Shown here in pieces: positions 63,817 through 64,000 of a stretch of 64,000 nucleotides of DNA. This stretch comes from Curvibacter soli (GTDB taxonomy: Bacteria > Pseudomonadota > Gammaproteobacteria > Burkholderiales > Burkholderiaceae_C). Made by a program: the position numbers and the translations under genes. The DNA lies in assembly GCF_029211125.1 (NCBI RefSeq), contig NZ_JARGEN010000043.1:62001-126000 (forward strand), given 5' to 3'. The notes under the pieces were generated by a model. That model worked only from the letters and a program-made list of their open reading frames with translations, had not been told where the DNA came from and did no database searches. Numbering within the stretch: position 1 is the stretch's first letter; every line of letters starts with the position of its first letter.

Positions 63817-64000
63817 CCCCGCGCGAACCCCGTCCCGCCGGCTTCTGGCCACTGGCCATCGTGTTCACGCTGTTCGTGCTGTTCATGTACGGGCCCACGC
63901 TCACCATCTTCGTGCTGAGCTTCCAGGGCCCCGAAGGCGGGCTCACCTTCCCGCTGCGCGGCATATCGCTGCACTGGTTCCGGCAACTGGCCGAGGGCCT
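63813..64000 (+). CDS. potC: Polyamine-type ABC transporter permease (PotC-like), partial
   Basis: Sixty-two codons are visible before the right edge. ATG at 63813 overlaps the potB stop (ATGA). The sequence shows the first membrane segment (FWPLAIVFTLFVLFMYGPTL) and the start of the loop (TIFVLSFQGPEGGLTFPLRG, LHWFRQLAEGL), as in PotC proteins. The rest is outside the window. Confidence 0.85.
   Translation, partial: MTPREPRPAGFWPLAIVFTLFVLFMYGPTLTIFVLSFQGPEGGLTFPLRGISLHWFRQLAEG

Overview
The window is high-G+C DNA from a betaproteobacterium, most likely a member of the Comamonadaceae (Acidovorax, Delftia, Alicycliphilus and relatives). The evidence is the mnmG-rsmG-parA-...-parB block with parS sites, Bug-type (TctC) receptors, IPTL-CTERM surface proteins, a split methionine synthase behind an S-adenosylhomocysteine (SAH) riboswitch, and several intergenic repeat families. 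The mnmG/par block suggests that the left part lies near the chromosome origin. No rRNA, tRNA, CRISPR array or intact insertion sequence was seen.

Layout. 0-5 kb: partial lpxO, a Phd/VapC toxin-antitoxin pair, then mnmG-rsmG-parA with three parS sites inside the coding sequences. 5.3-11.1 kb: a giant secreted repeat protein (13 DUF11-like repeats, an SdrD/Cna-B-like domain and an IPTL-CTERM tail) that separates parA from parB, behind a perfect FNR-type palindrome. 11.4-16.4 kb: a small hydrolase, parB, a membrane-anchored methyltransferase, a CsgG-like/peptidoglycan-binding lipoprotein and a PanE-family reductase. 16.4-19.3 kb: a surface-protein island with a collagen-like/tail-collar protein, a second IPTL-CTERM protein and a glycine-rich protein with a divergent tail.

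19.3-31.8 kb is a pyrimidine/nucleoside unit. A seven-gene minus-strand operon (2OG-Fe(II) oxygenase, VOC protein, BMP-type nucleoside ABC transporter, cysteine hydrolase) diverges from rutR, and a rutABCDF operon lies close by. RutR-like operators (TTGACCA-N2-TGGTCAA type) precede both operons, so they probably form one regulon. A decayed VapC with an intact antitoxin sits between them.

32-41 kb: an FAD-linked oxidase and an EF-hand protein bracketed by two inverted copies of a 235-bp repeat, a MarR-DHA2 efflux pair, a VOC protein, a PduO-type cobalamin adenosyltransferase, SlyD, a LysR regulator and a crotonase. 41.3-50.5 kb is an acyl-CoA catabolic operon: family III CoA transferase, two Bug receptors, MaoC hydratase, crotonase, DUF35 protein, SCP2-type thiolase/aldolase, SDR and two unequal acyl-CoA dehydrogenases. 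This resembles the machinery used to shorten side chains of bulky substrates such as steroids and terpenoids. 50.6-64 kb: SAH riboswitch and metH (C-terminal part), an OYE-family reductase, hemerythrin, a chemoreceptor, a CopZ-like copper chaperone, trhO, an RluA-type pseudouridine synthase, vapBC debris, and a polyamine-type ABC operon (potA-D-B-C order) that runs off the right edge.

The intergenic spaces hold at least four repeat families. Family A has terminal inverted repeats CCTGGAAACGGCAGTTG and looks like a MITE. Family B contains GCTGGAGGCCRATTT-like palindromes. Family C has CTAGTGCAGTGTTC ends, with one long copy and one internally deleted copy. Family D is a GGCCCGGCAAAGCCGG-containing element. 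There is also a 7-bp minisatellite. None encodes a recognisable transposase.
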